NCBI GenBank assembly: GCA_963762615.1
Contig: CAVXLG010000020.1
Span: forward strand, 310,001 to 374,000
DNA: 64,000 bases
From: PALSA-505 sp963762615
GTDB lineage: Bacteria; Actinomycetota; Actinomycetes; Streptosporangiales; Streptosporangiaceae
Direction of reading: 5' to 3'
Below, one piece after another: positions 8,218 through 15,701 of this stretch (its first letter is position 1; each line of letters opens with the position of its first letter). The notes under the pieces are model-generated. The model had not been told where the DNA came from. It saw only the letters and a list, made by a program, of their open reading frames with translations, and did not search any database. The translations under genes were made by a program, and so were the position numbers.

Positions 8218-8817
8218 ATGCGCAGAAGGACATTCGACACGCTGGCCGTCGGGGCCGGGCTGGTCATCGCGGCCATCTTGCTGGTGGCCGGGGGCCTGCT
8301 GACCTGGGGCCACTCGTTCGTGACCAACGAGGTGCACACCCAGCTCGCCGCCCAGAAGATCGTCTTCCCGGCGGCCAACAGCCCGGCGATCAAGGCACCC
8401 GAATTCGCCGCCATGCACCAGTACGCCGGCCAGCTCATGACCACCGGCGCCCAGGCCGAGGTCTACGCCGACCATTTCATCGCCAACCACCTCAAGGTGA
8501 TCGGCGGCGGCAAGACCTACGCCCAGCTGTCTGAGGCATCACTGGCCAACCCCAAGAACGCGGCGCTGGCCGCCCAGGTGCAGACCGTGTTCCGCGGTGA
8601 GACGCTGCGCGGCCTGCTGCTCAACGCCTACGCCTTCGGCACCATGGGCACGATCGCCGGGATCGCCGCCATCGGCGCGTTCACCGGCGCAGGCCTGATG
8701 CTGATCCTGTCCATGCTGGGCATCTGGCACCTGCGCCGTGTCGCCCCGCAAACCGAGGTGTTCCCCGGGCCGGCCGGCGCCAAGACGGCCAGCGCCGTCC
8801 CGGCGCACACCGCCTGA
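8218..8817 (+). CDS. Two-helix membrane protein, unknown function, divergent from devR
   Basis: A 199-residue protein with an N-terminal transmembrane helix (about residues 9-30), an extracytoplasmic domain of about 100 residues with no cysteines, and a second hydrophobic stretch (about 138-165) before a short cytoplasmic tail. The loop contains HSFVTNEVHTQLAAQKIVFP. The start at 8218 has a GGAG motif about 10 bases upstream. It is transcribed away from devR across a region packed with DosR-like boxes, so it is very probably part of the regulon. I recognise no family. It could anchor or sense something at the membrane, but nothing in the sequence shows a kinase or heme-binding motif. Confidence 0.75.
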   Translation: MRRRTFDTLAVGAGLVIAAILLVAGGLLTWGHSFVTNEVHTQLAAQKIVFPAANSPAIKAPEFAAMHQYAGQLMTTGAQAEVYADHFIANHLKVIGGGKTYAQLSEASLANPKNAALAAQVQTVFRGETLRGLLLNAYAFGTMGTIAGIAAIGAFTGAGLMLILSMLGIWHLRRVAPQTEVFPGPAGAKTASAVPAHTA

Positions 8818-8896
8818 CCACCCGGCGCAGCCGTCCGCCCCCCATCCCGCACGACGGGACGAGAGGCGGACGCGTGGCATCCCGCCGGCCCGGCCA

Positions 8897-8910
8897 GGGA
8901 CCTAAGTCCC
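8897..8910. promoter_or_regulatory. Perfect DosR-like box upstream of USP
   Basis: GGGACCTAAGTCCC matches all 10 fixed positions and equals the centre of the published DosR consensus (GGGACT-like, AGTCCC). It is 92 bases upstream of the USP start at 9002. Confidence 0.75.
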
Positions 8911-9001
8911 GGACCGCCATGACCGACCTCCCTGGCCGCGACCACCCGGCCAGCGCGAGGATCGAAACAGCCTACGAGCAGAGCCCACCAACGGAGGAAC
9001 C

Positions 9002-9505
9002 ATGAACCGGACCATCCTGCTGGCCGTGGACGCCCCGCGGCACAGCCGGCCAGGCGCCGCCATGGAGCACGTCGACGCGGCCGCGAAGGAAACGCTGCAG
9101 CTCAGCCGCGAGACAGGCGACCGCGTTCTGGTGCTGCACGTTCACGAGTTCGCCTACGGCCGGTTCGGCCGGATGCAAGTAGACTGCGCGGACGGCGAGG
9201 GAGAGAAGGTCGTCGAGCAGATCGTGTCCGACCTACGGACCGCCGGAGTCACCGCCGAGCCAGAGATCCGCACCACGGACTTCGGGCACATCGCGCGCGC
9301 CATCCTCGATACGGCACACGAATGTGACGCGCGGATCGTGGTGCTCGGCTCAAGCAGCCGCACCGACCTGCCCTACCTCCCGTTCGGCAGCGTCTCCACC
9401 CGGCTGCTGCACCTGGCCCGGCGCCCGGTTCTCATCGTGCCCTGGAAGAAGCAAGCAACCGCCCCTACGCCGGAAACCGAACCCGCAGCCAGCACCGCCC
9501 GCTAG
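9002..9505 (+). CDS. Universal stress protein, single UspA domain
   Basis: A 167-residue USP. It opens with TILLAVDAPRHSRPGAA, has the central HVHEFAYGRFGR segment, and closes with IVVLGSSSRTDLPYLPFGSV and R-x-P-V-L-I-V-P. The first loop lacks the usual V-D-G-S, so nucleotide binding at that end may be altered, while the C-terminal G-S-S motif remains. A Thr/Pro-rich tail follows the domain. The ATG is preceded by CGGAGGAACC. It is a single-gene unit read from a promoter carrying a perfect DosR-like box, and converges on another USP gene across a hairpin terminator. Confidence 0.85.
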   Translation: MNRTILLAVDAPRHSRPGAAMEHVDAAAKETLQLSRETGDRVLVLHVHEFAYGRFGRMQVDCADGEGEKVVEQIVSDLRTAGVTAEPEIRTTDFGHIARAILDTAHECDARIVVLGSSSRTDLPYLPFGSVSTRLLHLARRPVLIVPWKKQATAPTPETEPAASTAR

Positions 9506-9582
9506 ATCAAGACAACCCCGCGAGCACCACCAGAACATGCCACGCCGCTGGAGTTCTGCGCCGCCTGGCTGGCCCGGATATC

Positions 9583-9616
9583 GGGGCGCCGGCTTGGAAC
9601 ACCAGGTCGGCGCCCC
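9583..9616. terminator. Hairpin between convergent USP genes
   Basis: The 9-bp arms GGGGCGCCG (9583-9591) and CGGCGCCCC (9608-9616) are perfect complements around a 16-base loop. There is no U-tract, as is usual in high-GC actinobacteria. It could serve both convergent genes. Confidence 0.5.
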
Positions 9617-9626
9617 GGATACGGTC

Positions 9627-10064
9627 CTACCTGCCCGACGGCACCACGACGACAGGGCAGGCCGAGTGGTGCACGACCTTGCTGCTGACTCCTCCGACTG
9701 CCAGCCGGGCGAATCCGCCGCCGCCTCGCGAGCCCACCACGAGCAGGTCGCTGTCCTGCGACGCGTCGATGAGCTCCTTTGCGGAAAAACCGCTCTTCGC
9801 GTTCACGGTGACCGACAGCGGCTGGGCATCGCCCAGCTGGCCGGCGACCTTGCTTACCGCCTCTTCTGCCCAGTTGCGCGCCTGCTCGGTCATCGGCGCG
9901 TCCTCGGGGTAGATGACCGGGTTGGCGGTCCACTGATTGGCCGCAACCTCGTGGACGGCGAGGACGGTCAGCGGGGCATGCCGGAGCGCTGCCTCTTTCA
10001 TTGCCCATTCCAGGGCGCGATGGGAGTTGTCCGAACCATCGACGCCCACAGTGATTCCGGGCAT
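9627..10064 (-). CDS. Universal stress protein, single UspA domain
   Basis: A 145-residue classic UspA protein. It opens ITVGVDGSDNSHRALEWAM and ends with DLLVVGSRGGGGFARLAVGG, S-S-K-V-V-H-H-S-A-C and P-V-V-V-V-P. The full G-2x-G-9x-G-(S/T) ATP-binding signature is intact, so it should bind ATP. The start at 10064 has GAAGGAG upstream. The 412 bases upstream hold one weak DosR-like half-palindrome at 10243-10256, so its membership in the regulon is less certain than for the neighbouring USPs. Confidence 0.87.
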   Translation of the reverse strand: MPGITVGVDGSDNSHRALEWAMKEAALRHAPLTVLAVHEVAANQWTANPVIYPEDAPMTEQARNWAEEAVSKVAGQLGDAQPLSVTVNAKSGFSAKELIDASQDSDLLVVGSRGGGGFARLAVGGVSSKVVHHSACPVVVVPSGR

Positions 10065-10476
10065 TTCCTGCTCCTTCTCGCCGGGGTCACCGCTGCTGCG
10101 GTGGCTGGAATCCCGATCCATGATCGCACCGGCGAAACGATCCGGCGAAGGGATTCCGGACAGCGCGAAAATGGTCTTGATCCTGGGCGGCCGACTGCGC
10201 GGCGCGGGGAGCGGGGCCTGATGGCGGTTGGCTCCATCTCCCGGGACGTTGGGATGTACAGGCGTTCTATACCGCCCGCCGACTCAGTCGGCAGCCAAAA
10301 GACCGGCTATTGACGCTGACCCCTCGCTCGCAGGCACACGCCACTCAGCGTCGGCGGGGTGAATGTCTACCTTGCAGACGCCCACCGTGTCGGCGGCAAG
10401 TGCAGGGCTTTCCGGCAGATCCAGTAAGGACTAATGGCCCTGATGACATCCTCGTTCATGCGATGAGGATGTTTCC
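10065..10476. other. Intergenic region between USP and P-type ATPase
   Basis: No gene is supported here. It contains a weak half-palindrome GGGACGTTGGGATG at 10243-10256 and the stronger box at 10427-10440. Open frames in this stretch run out of the ATPase gene or lack any recognisable product. Confidence 0.4.
10427..10440. promoter_or_regulatory. DosR-like box upstream of P-type ATPase
   Basis: AGGACTAATGGCCC matches 8 of 10 fixed positions and is nearly identical to the boxes at 27434 and 39032 (reverse). It lies only 36 bases upstream of the ATG at 10477. Confidence 0.6.
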
Positions 10477-13140
10477 ATGGTCGCGATCGCGCGTGCCCCG
10501 GCCGGGGATTCGGATCTGCCTGAGGCCGCGAGGCTCTTCCCGGGCGATGTCGTGGCGCGCCTGGCCAGTAGCCCGGATGGGCTCTCAACTGCCGATGCGA
10601 CGCAAAGGCTGCGGCAGGTCGGGCCGAACGCGCTGGGCACCCATCGGGTGCGGGTCGCCGCCGTCCTGTTCCGCCAGATCCGTAACCCGATCCTTATTCT
10701 CCTGCTCGGGGCGGCCCTGGTCTCGGGGCTCACCGGCGGCGATACCAACGCCCTGATCATCGCAGTGATCGTTGCCCTCAGCGTCGGCCTGGGCTTCTTC
10801 AACGAGTACCGGGCGGAGGTGGCGATGGCCGCTCTCCGGGCCCAGATCCGGCAAGAAGCCGAGGTCCGGAGGGACGGACGGACGAGCCGAGTTCCGGTGA
10901 CGGATCTCGTGCCCGGTGACGTGGTATCGCTGCGCATCGGCGACCTCGTGCCAGCCGATCTCCGGTTGCTGACGGTCGAGGAACTCGAGTGCGACGAAGC
11001 CGTGCTCACCGGCGAGTCGATGCCGGTGGCCAAATCGGCGGCACCTGCCCCCGGCCGCCAGCCGCAAGATCAGCCCGGGTGCGCCTTCATGGGGACGATC
11101 GTCCACCAAGGATCGGGCATCGGCGTGGTGGTCCGCACCGGCACCCGCACCGCCTTCGGGCAGATTGCCGCGGGTCTGGCCGAAAAGCCCGGCCAGACCG
11201 CCTTCGAGGTCGGCCTGGCGCGTTTCTCGCGGTTTCTGTTCGCGGTGGCGGCCGTCCTGACGACGTGCATCTTCATCATCAACGTCGCGCTGTCCCGGCC
11301 CCTCATCGACGCGCTGCTCTTCTCGCTGGCCATCGCCGTCGGCATCGCCCCCGAGATGATGCCCGCCATCGTGACCGTGAGCCTGTCGGCCGGCTCGAAG
11401 GCCCTCGCGGCAAAGAAGGTGGTGGTCAAACGCCTTATCGCCATCGAAGATCTGGGCAACATCGAGTTCCTCTTCACCGACAAGACCGGCACTCTCACCG
11501 AGGGCATGATCACCTTCGAGCACGCACTCGACGCCGGGGGGCACGACAGCGATCGCCCGCTGGTGCTCGGGCTCATGTGCAATGAGGCGGCGGTCACCGC
11601 CGGGGGACCGGTCGGCGGGAACGCGCTGGACCAGGCTCTGTGGTCAGCTCCGGTGGCAACCGCAGCAGATGGGCCGGCCAGCAAGGCCGCCGCATTTCAG
11701 AGGCTGGGAGTCCTTCCGTTCGACCACGAGCGGCAGCTGGCCTCGGTGTTGGTGAAGAATCCCGGCGGCCAGCCGCTAGTGATCACGAAGGGCGCCCCCG
11801 AAGTGGTACTGGACCGATGCGTGAACGTCCCCGAACGCGCCCGGCCGGCGCTGCAGGCCTTGTTCTCCGAAGGGGCCCGGGTAGTAGCCGTCGCCACCCG
11901 TCCGGCCGCGGGACTGATAGCGCTCACCGCCCGGGACGAGCAGGGGCTGACGCTGGAAGGCTTCCTCACGTTCGCCGACCGGCCGAAAGCCGACGCCGGC
12001 GCCTCCATAGCCCAGCTCGAACAACTGGGCGTCCAGGTAAAGATCATCACCGGGGACAACGGCCAGGTGGCCGCCAAGGTGTGCTCGCAGATCGGGGTCG
12101 ACTGCACCGGCGTGCTCAACGGCGCCGACGTCGAGGCGCTCGACGACGACCACCTCGAAGCCGCCATCCAGGCCACCACGGTGTTCGCCCGGATCAGTCC
12201 GGATCAGAAGTCGCGCATCATCAAGGTGGCCCGCCGCACCGGGAAAGACGTCGCGTTCCTCGGCGATGGAGTGAACGACGCGGTCGCGCTGCACCATGCC
12301 GACGTCGGGATCTCGGTGGACTCGGGAACCGACGTCGCCAAGGAAGCCGCCGACGTCGTGCTGCTCGACAAAGACCTCGGTGTCCTGGCCGATGGAGTCA
12401 TGGAAGGACGCCGGATCTTCGCCAACACTATGAAGTACGTGCTGATGGCCACGTCCTCGAACTTCGGCAACATGTTCAGTGCCGCCGGTGCCTCCGCGTT
12501 CCTGTCCTTCCTACCCATGCTGCCGTCGCAGATCCTGCTCAACAACCTGCTCTACAACACCGGGCAGCTGGTCATCCCGACCGACCGGGTCGATCGCGAG
12601 GCACTGGCCCGGCCGGCGGCCTGGGACATGAAGTTCATCCGGAACTTCATGGCCGTGTTCGGCCCCGTCAGCTCGATCTTCGACTTCCTTACCTTCTGGG
12701 TCATGCTCGCCCTGCTGCACGCCGGCCATACCGAGTTCAGGACCGGCTGGTTTGTCGAGTCGATCGCCACCCAGACCCTTGTCGTCTACGTGATCCGGAC
12801 CCGCCGGGTTCCGTTCTTTAAGAGCCGACCCAGCCTGCCGATGCTCCTGGTACCGACGGGGGCCGCCCTGGTCGGCGCGATCCTGCCGTACACGGGCCTG
12901 GCGCACCTGCTGGGCTTCACACCGCTGCCGACCGCCTTCTTCCTGCTGCTATTCGGGATGGTGGTCATCTACCTGCTGCTCGTCGAACTAGCCAAGACCC
13001 GGTTCTACCGTGCTCCTCATGCCCGCAGCCTTCGGCCCGCATCCACCCATGCCGAACGGATGGAACGGCGCATCCGGCGCCGGGCGTCCCGTTTTATCCG
13101 CCGCCCAGTCCGAGGGACGGAGGCTGCGGGGCGACCCTAG
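10477..13140 (+). CDS. P-type cation (probably Mg2+) transporting ATPase
   Basis: An 887-residue P-type ATPase, probably the P3B magnesium-importing type (MgtA/MgtB-like). In order it shows an N-terminal cation-ATPase domain, helices M1-M2 (about 69-112), the actuator motif LTGESMPV, M4 with AIAVGIAPEMMPAIVTVS, the phosphorylation motif FTDKTGTLT (D335), ITGDNGQVAAK, and the hinge FLGDGVNDAVALHHADVG. The C-terminal helices open with SQILLNNLLYNTGQLVIPTD, which matches MgtA-type proteins. The mycobacterial DosR regulon includes a different P-type ATPase, CtpF. A DosR-like box lies close to the start. The end overlaps slightly with an inactive transposase remnant on the other strand. Confidence 0.88.
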   Translation: MVAIARAPAGDSDLPEAARLFPGDVVARLASSPDGLSTADATQRLRQVGPNALGTHRVRVAAVLFRQIRNPILILLLGAALVSGLTGGDTNALIIAVIVALSVGLGFFNEYRAEVAMAALRAQIRQEAEVRRDGRTSRVPVTDLVPGDVVSLRIGDLVPADLRLLTVEELECDEAVLTGESMPVAKSAAPAPGRQPQDQPGCAFMGTIVHQGSGIGVVVRTGTRTAFGQIAAGLAEKPGQTAFEVGLARFSRFLFAVAAVLTTCIFIINVALSRPLIDALLFSLAIAVGIAPEMMPAIVTVSLSAGSKALAAKKVVVKRLIAIEDLGNIEFLFTDKTGTLTEGMITFEHALDAGGHDSDRPLVLGLMCNEAAVTAGGPVGGNALDQALWSAPVATAADGPASKAAAFQRLGVLPFDHERQLASVLVKNPGGQPLVITKGAPEVVLDRCVNVPERARPALQALFSEGARVVAVATRPAAGLIALTARDEQGLTLEGFLTFADRPKADAGASIAQLEQLGVQVKIITGDNGQVAAKVCSQIGVDCTGVLNGADVEALDDDHLEAAIQATTVFARISPDQKSRIIKVARRTGKDVAFLGDGVNDAVALHHADVGISVDSGTDVAKEAADVVLLDKDLGVLADGVMEGRRIFANTMKYVLMATSSNFGNMFSAAGASAFLSFLPMLPSQILLNNLLYNTGQLVIPTDRVDREALARPAAWDMKFIRNFMAVFGPVSSIFDFLTFWVMLALLHAGHTEFRTGWFVESIATQTLVVYVIRTRRVPFFKSRPSLPMLLVPTGAALVGAILPYTGLAHLLGFTPLPTAFFLLLFGMVVIYLLLVELAKTRFYRAPHARSLRPASTHAERMERRIRRRASRFIRRPVRGTEAAGRP

Positions 13141-13638
13141 TGCTCTGCGTCTGAGGTCTTTTACGGTTGGCCTTGCTGAGGACGTGCTCAGGTGCCTTGG
13201 TCCAGGTGAAGGGGTCGGCGCGGTCGTTCCAGCCGGTGATGAAGGCGCGGATCTTGGCGTTGAGGTCCTGGACGCTGGTGAAGCTGCCACGGTGGATGGC
13301 CTGGCGCGTGATGATCGAGAACCAGATCGTCCAGGTTCCTCCACGAGGCGTGGGCGGAGGGTGAGATGCACCTTCACCCGGGGGTGGCTTTCCAGCCAGG
13401 CCCGGACGTCGGCGTGCTTGCGGGCGGCGTAGTTGTCCATAACCAAGTGCAGGTCCTGGCCGGGGCAGGCGCGGATGACCTGGCGCAAGAAGGCCAGGAA
13501 CTCCTGGTGGCGGTGCCGGGGCTTGCACGCGGCAGTGAACTGCCCGGTGGCGATCTCCAGCGCCGCGAACAGGGTACCGGTGCCGTGCCGCACATAGTCA
13601 TGGGAGCGGCGCTCGGCCAGGCCGGGCTGCAGCGGCAA
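13140..13638 (-). pseudogene. IS630-family transposase remnant
   Basis: The leftward frame from 13638 carries the DDE core of an IS630-type transposase: SHDYVRHGTGTLFAALEIAT, P-R-H-R-H-Q-E-F-L-A-F-L and DLHLVMDNYAARKHADVRAW. After VHLTLRP the frame shifts and the C-terminal part continues in another frame (AIHRGSFTSVQDLNAKIRAF, then W-N-D-R-A-D-P-F-T-W-T-K). The N-terminal part is missing. No inverted repeats or target duplication are visible. Just upstream, at about 13680-13811 on the plus strand, a 44-codon frame ending RPEGRFLTYRWACP looks like the tail of another broken gene. The element is dead and marks an old insertion between the ATPase and the SulP gene. Confidence 0.75.
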
Positions 13639-13921
13639 GACGGGCGCGGCCCGGTTCCGCGGCGATCATTCGTCCGGCTGGCCTGGCGGCGGCTCGCGCG
13701 GTGCCCAGCCGGCTGGTGTCCCTGCTGCCCGCCGACCGGCGGGCCTTGTGCCGCGTCCTTGAGATCCGCCCCGAGGGTCGGTTCCTGACCTACCGCTGGG
13801 CGTGCCCCTGACCCGGATGCACAGTCCGTCCGCGGCCCGGGCGCGCGTACCGGCGGGCCGCCCGGCGGGTGAAGCGGTCGGCCAGCGTGAACACGCATGA
13901 TGACGGCGCACTGGGCGGGCT

Positions 13922-15644
13922 GTGGCCGGGGTAGTGATCGCCGTGTTCCCTGGCCTGGTGCTGGTGCGGGGGTACCGGCGGTCGTGGCTGCGCGGTGATC
14001 TGGTGGCTGGTGTCACCGTGGCGGCTTACCTGGTGCCGCAGGTGATGGCGTATGCGACGGTCGCGGGCTTGCCTCCGGTCACCGGGCTGTGGGCGGCGCT
14101 GCCCGCCCTGGTGGTCTACGCGGTGCTCGGCTCCTCTTCGTCGCTGTCGATGGGGCCGGAGGCCACGACCGCGCTGATGACCGCCATCGCGATCGGGCCG
14201 CTGGCCGCCGGTGACCCGGCCCGGTACGCGGGCCTGGCCGCTGCGCTGGCGCTGCTGGTCGGGCTGATGGCGGCGGCCGCCGGGCTGCTGCGATTGGGTT
14301 TCGTGGCGGATCTGCTGTCCCGGCCGATCCTGGTGGGCTACATGGCGGGCGTGGCGCTGATCATGATCACCGATCAGCTGCGCCGGGTGACCGGGGTGCC
14401 GGTCACCGGGGAGGCGTTCTTCACCCAGATCGGCTCGTTTGCCCGTGACATCGGCCGCGCCCAGCTGGCCACGGTCGCGCTCGCCGCGGCGGTCCTGGCC
14501 TTCTTGCTGCTGCTGCGCTGGCGCTGGCCGCACGCGCCCGGGCCGCTGCTGGCGGTGCTGGGAGCCGCCGCCGTCACGGCGGTGTTCGGCCTGGCCAGCC
14601 ACGGGATCGGCGTGGTCGGCCCGATCCCGGCGGGCCTGCCCGCCCCCCGGCTGCCCGACATCAACCCGCACGTCTTGCGCGAACTGGTGCTGCCGGCGTT
14701 CACCGTGCTGATCGTGGGGTTCAGCGACGACGTGCTGACCGCCCGGTCGTTCGCCCGGCGCGGCGAGACGATCAAACCCAACCGGGAGCTGCTGGCGCTG
14801 GGCGTGGCCAACGCGGGCTCGGGCCTGCTGCGCGGCTTGCCGGTCAGCAGCAGCGCGACCAGGACGGCCATCGCCGTGACGACCGGGAGCCCGCAGCCAG
14901 CTGTACTCGCTGACCGCGGCCGCCGCGGTGGTCGCCGCCCTGCTGTTCGCCCGGCCGGTGCTGGCCCGGTTCCCGGCCGCCGCGCTCGGCGCGATCGTCA
15001 TCTACGCGGCCCTCCGGCTGATCGACGTGACCGCGTTCCGCCGGCTGCTCGCCTTCCGCCGCACCGAACTCGCCATTGCCCTGGCCGCCTGCATCGGCGT
15101 GCTGGCCTTCAACATCTTGTCCGGGGTCCTGGTAGCGATCGGACTGTCGGTAGCCGACCTGCTGATCCGGGTGGCCCGCCCGCACGACGCGATCCTGGGA
15201 CTTGTCCCCGGCCTGGCCGGCATGCACGACATCGACGATTACCCGGCGGCGCAGACCATCCCCGGCCTGGTGGTCTACCGCTACGACGCGCCGCTGTTCT
15301 TCGCCAACGCCGAAGACTTCCGCCGCCGCGCCCTGGCCGCCGCCGCCCGCGAGCCGGGTCCGCTGCGCTGGTTCGTGCTCAACGTCGAGGCGAACGTCGA
15401 GGTCGACTACACCGCGCTCGAAGCCGTGGACGCGGTCCGCGAGGAAATCACCCGCCGCGGCGCCGTCTTCGCCCTCGCCCGGGTCAAGCAGGACCTGCTG
15501 GCCAGGCTGCGCTCCTTCGGCCTAGCCGACAAGATCGGCGAAGAACGGCTCTTCCCCACCCTGCCCACAGCAGTAGACGCCTACCGCGCATGGGCCGGGC
15601 AGCACGGTCCGCAGCCTGGCGGCGAGAGCATCGGGGGCAGCTGA
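13922..15644 (+). pseudogene. SulP-family anion transporter with STAS domain, frameshifted
   Basis: A SulP/SLC26-type anion permease, probably for sulfate or bicarbonate. The membrane domain begins around LRGDLVAGVTVAAYLVPQVM and continues through VTGLWAALPALVVYAVLGSS, S-x-x-L-S-M-G-P-E-A and many hydrophobic helices to SSSATRTAIAVTTGS. There the frame breaks. Removing one C from the ccc run at 14890-14892 restores R-S-Q-L-Y-S-L-T-A-A-A-A and joins the second frame, which carries the last helices and a C-terminal STAS domain (from about 15250, V-V-Y-R-Y-D-A-P-L-F-F-A-N-A). The start is a GTG at 13922; another GTG follows at 13934. The single-base lesion may be a sequencing error, in which case the protein is about 573 residues long. 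Confidence 0.8.
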
Positions 15645-15701
15645 GCCGGCGCGTCGGCCGCGGGCAGACCGGCTGATTCGGCGGCGATCCGTCCATGCTG
15701 G

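Noticed and set aside
10243..10256. GGGACGTTGGGATG as a box for the leftward USP
   Set aside because: The right half is lost and it lies 179 bases from the start; too weak.
13680..13811. A rightward 44-codon frame ending RPEGRFLTYRWACP
   Set aside because: It looks protein-like but is too short to identify; noted only within the IS630 remnant.
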